Both the position numbers and the translations under genes were made by a program. A stretch of 64,000 bases of DNA, taken from NCBI GenBank assembly GCA_029261995.1, contig JAJDAF010000063.1, positions 48,419 through 112,418 of the forward strand, read 5' to 3'. The DNA is from Candidatus Zhuqueibacterota bacterium. GTDB lineage: Bacteria; Zhuqueibacterota; Zhuqueibacteria; Oceanimicrobiales; Oceanimicrobiaceae. Below the pieces are notes generated by a model. The model was not told the origin of the DNA and did no database searches. It was given only the letters and a program-made list of their open reading frames with translations. Within the stretch, counting starts at the first letter, position 1. The number at the start of each line of letters is the position of its first letter. Positions 63,226 through 64,000 of the stretch are shown piece by piece.

Positions 63226-64000
63226 TCAATCATCGTCGGGCTCCTTGCCATCCGGATGGCAAGCATAGCACGCCCGACTCTCATAGACGAAACCAGAGAC
63301 GTCATCGTGCTCCTTCTCCATTTCGCTTCGGCGGTGTTTGTGACAGCCCAGGCAAGAGAAATCAGTCCACTGATCCGGGTTGACATGGCAGATCGAGCAA
63401 TCATCCCACTCGCCCCGGTGTTCTCCGGAAAAGATGGGAAAAAAGAGATCGTCGTGGTGGCTCATGTCGATTTCCGAGGAGCCGTCGATGTGAGCATTCC
63501 TATCGATAATCCTGTTGTTCGCATCCACCACGCCGGGGTGGCAGAGATTACACTGCTGTTCCGTCGGGTGATTTTCAGAAGGCGGCAACCCGTGGCAGGT
63601 GCCGCACGCGGCCTGGCTGCCGTCTGATTGTGTCCACCTCGGAGCATTTGAAGTGTTGCCCTGCTCAAAACTTCCGTGACAGTAGGTGTTCTGACAAGTC
63701 TGGCCATCCCACTGCGGAGAAGCGCCATCTGCCAGGGCCAGCCCGCCGAAATGCAGCTCTGCAGGCAAGTCTGAGTCTGCATGCCCGGTGCTGTTGAAGA
63801 CGGCCGGCACCGTGTGACAGATTTCACAGTCAAAGCCCGTGCTCAGATCTCCGCCACCCAGATGAATCGTGTGCGCGCCCACGCCCACGGCATCGGGTGT
63901 TTCGTTGCCATCGATGTCCTCAGGAGGTGCACCGGTCTGGCTATCAACACCGCCATGACAAACAACACAGCCCTCAGGAGTTTGCGGGTGGCAACTCAGA
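63226..64000 (-). CDS. Multiheme c-type cytochrome, C-terminal part (5' end outside window)
   Basis: The frame is open to the window edge, so at least 258 residues are visible. Heme motifs seen: a partial xLSCH at the edge, CVVCH, CEICH, the longer CQNTYCH, CGTCH, CNLCH, CSICH, CLGCH and CYACH. CQNTYCH with CGTCHGLPP is the CxxxxCH...CXXCH arrangement known from Geobacter cytochromes. The last 75 residues (FFPIFSGEHRGEWDDCSICH to the end) are one copy of the same three-heme unit that makes up the 43-heme protein. Probably exported and part of the same electron-transfer system. Confidence 0.9.
   Translation of the reverse strand, partial: LSCHPQTPEGCVVCHGGVDSQTGAPPEDIDGNETPDAVGVGAHTIHLGGGDLSTGFDCEICHTVPAVFNSTGHADSDLPAELHFGGLALADGASPQWDGQTCQNTYCHGSFEQGNTSNAPRWTQSDGSQAACGTCHGLPPSENHPTEQQCNLCHPGVVDANNRIIDRNAHIDGSSEIDMSHHDDLFFPIFSGEHRGEWDDCSICHVNPDQWTDFSCLGCHKHRRSEMEKEHDDVSGFVYESRACYACHPDGKEPDDD

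Overview
The window looks like chromosomal DNA of an environmental Gram-negative bacterium of the FCB supergroup. Three secreted proteins (11695-13476, 18391-20202, 26670-33995) end in the PNPFNP-type C-terminal sorting domain associated with type IX secretion. Outer-membrane barrels, sigma54 two-component regulation and very large multiheme cytochromes fit a metal- or mineral-respiring lineage such as candidate phylum KSB1 or Calditrichota. That placement is inference. No rRNA or tRNA gene was recognised.

Left part (1-38,500): ordinary core and accessory genes. These include a heme-motif sensor kinase with an NtrC-type regulator, a vWA lipoprotein, a frameshifted Fic protein, a Wzi-like barrel next to an ATE-like aminoacyl-transferase, a PepSY membrane protein, a subtilisin, an aminotransferase and small enzymes, a queuosine-precursor transporter, a HigA antitoxin with a decayed HigB, a fused aspartokinase/homoserine dehydrogenase, a Tricorn-like amidohydrolase, a 2441-residue multidomain surface protein, a YfcC-type transporter, TetR, and a Ste24-like protease.

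Middle (38,500-47,300): an accessory island. An IS256 element splits a 21-bp minisatellite. It is followed by large palindromes and then by an AT-rich run of same-strand orphan genes. These are separated by long imperfect inverted repeats with the architecture of integron attC sites (RYYYAAC ... GTTRRRY). No integrase is present, so this reads as a CALIN (cluster of attC sites lacking an integrase). Cassette genes include a protein with a HEPN-type RNxxxH motif, a serine hydrolase, a membrane protein and two orphans. A REP-associated tyrosine transposase with its own hairpins is inserted near the right end.

Right part (47,300-64,000): a redox region, all on the minus strand. Two paralogous diheme cytochrome-TPR proteins come first by coordinate. 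Next is a tightly packed operon, read right to left: membrane-anchored ferredoxin/FAD oxidoreductase, b-type membrane protein, 20-heme cytochrome, 43-heme cytochrome built of twelve 77-residue units, and an outer-membrane barrel. To its right, and transcribed first, is a second operon: OmpR-type regulator, porin, periplasmic binding protein, histidine kinase. A further multiheme cytochrome runs off the right edge and ends in one copy of the same 77-residue unit. Together these genes could move electrons from NAD(P)H across both membranes. The 43-heme repeat protein and its operon, and the CALIN, are the most unusual systems here.
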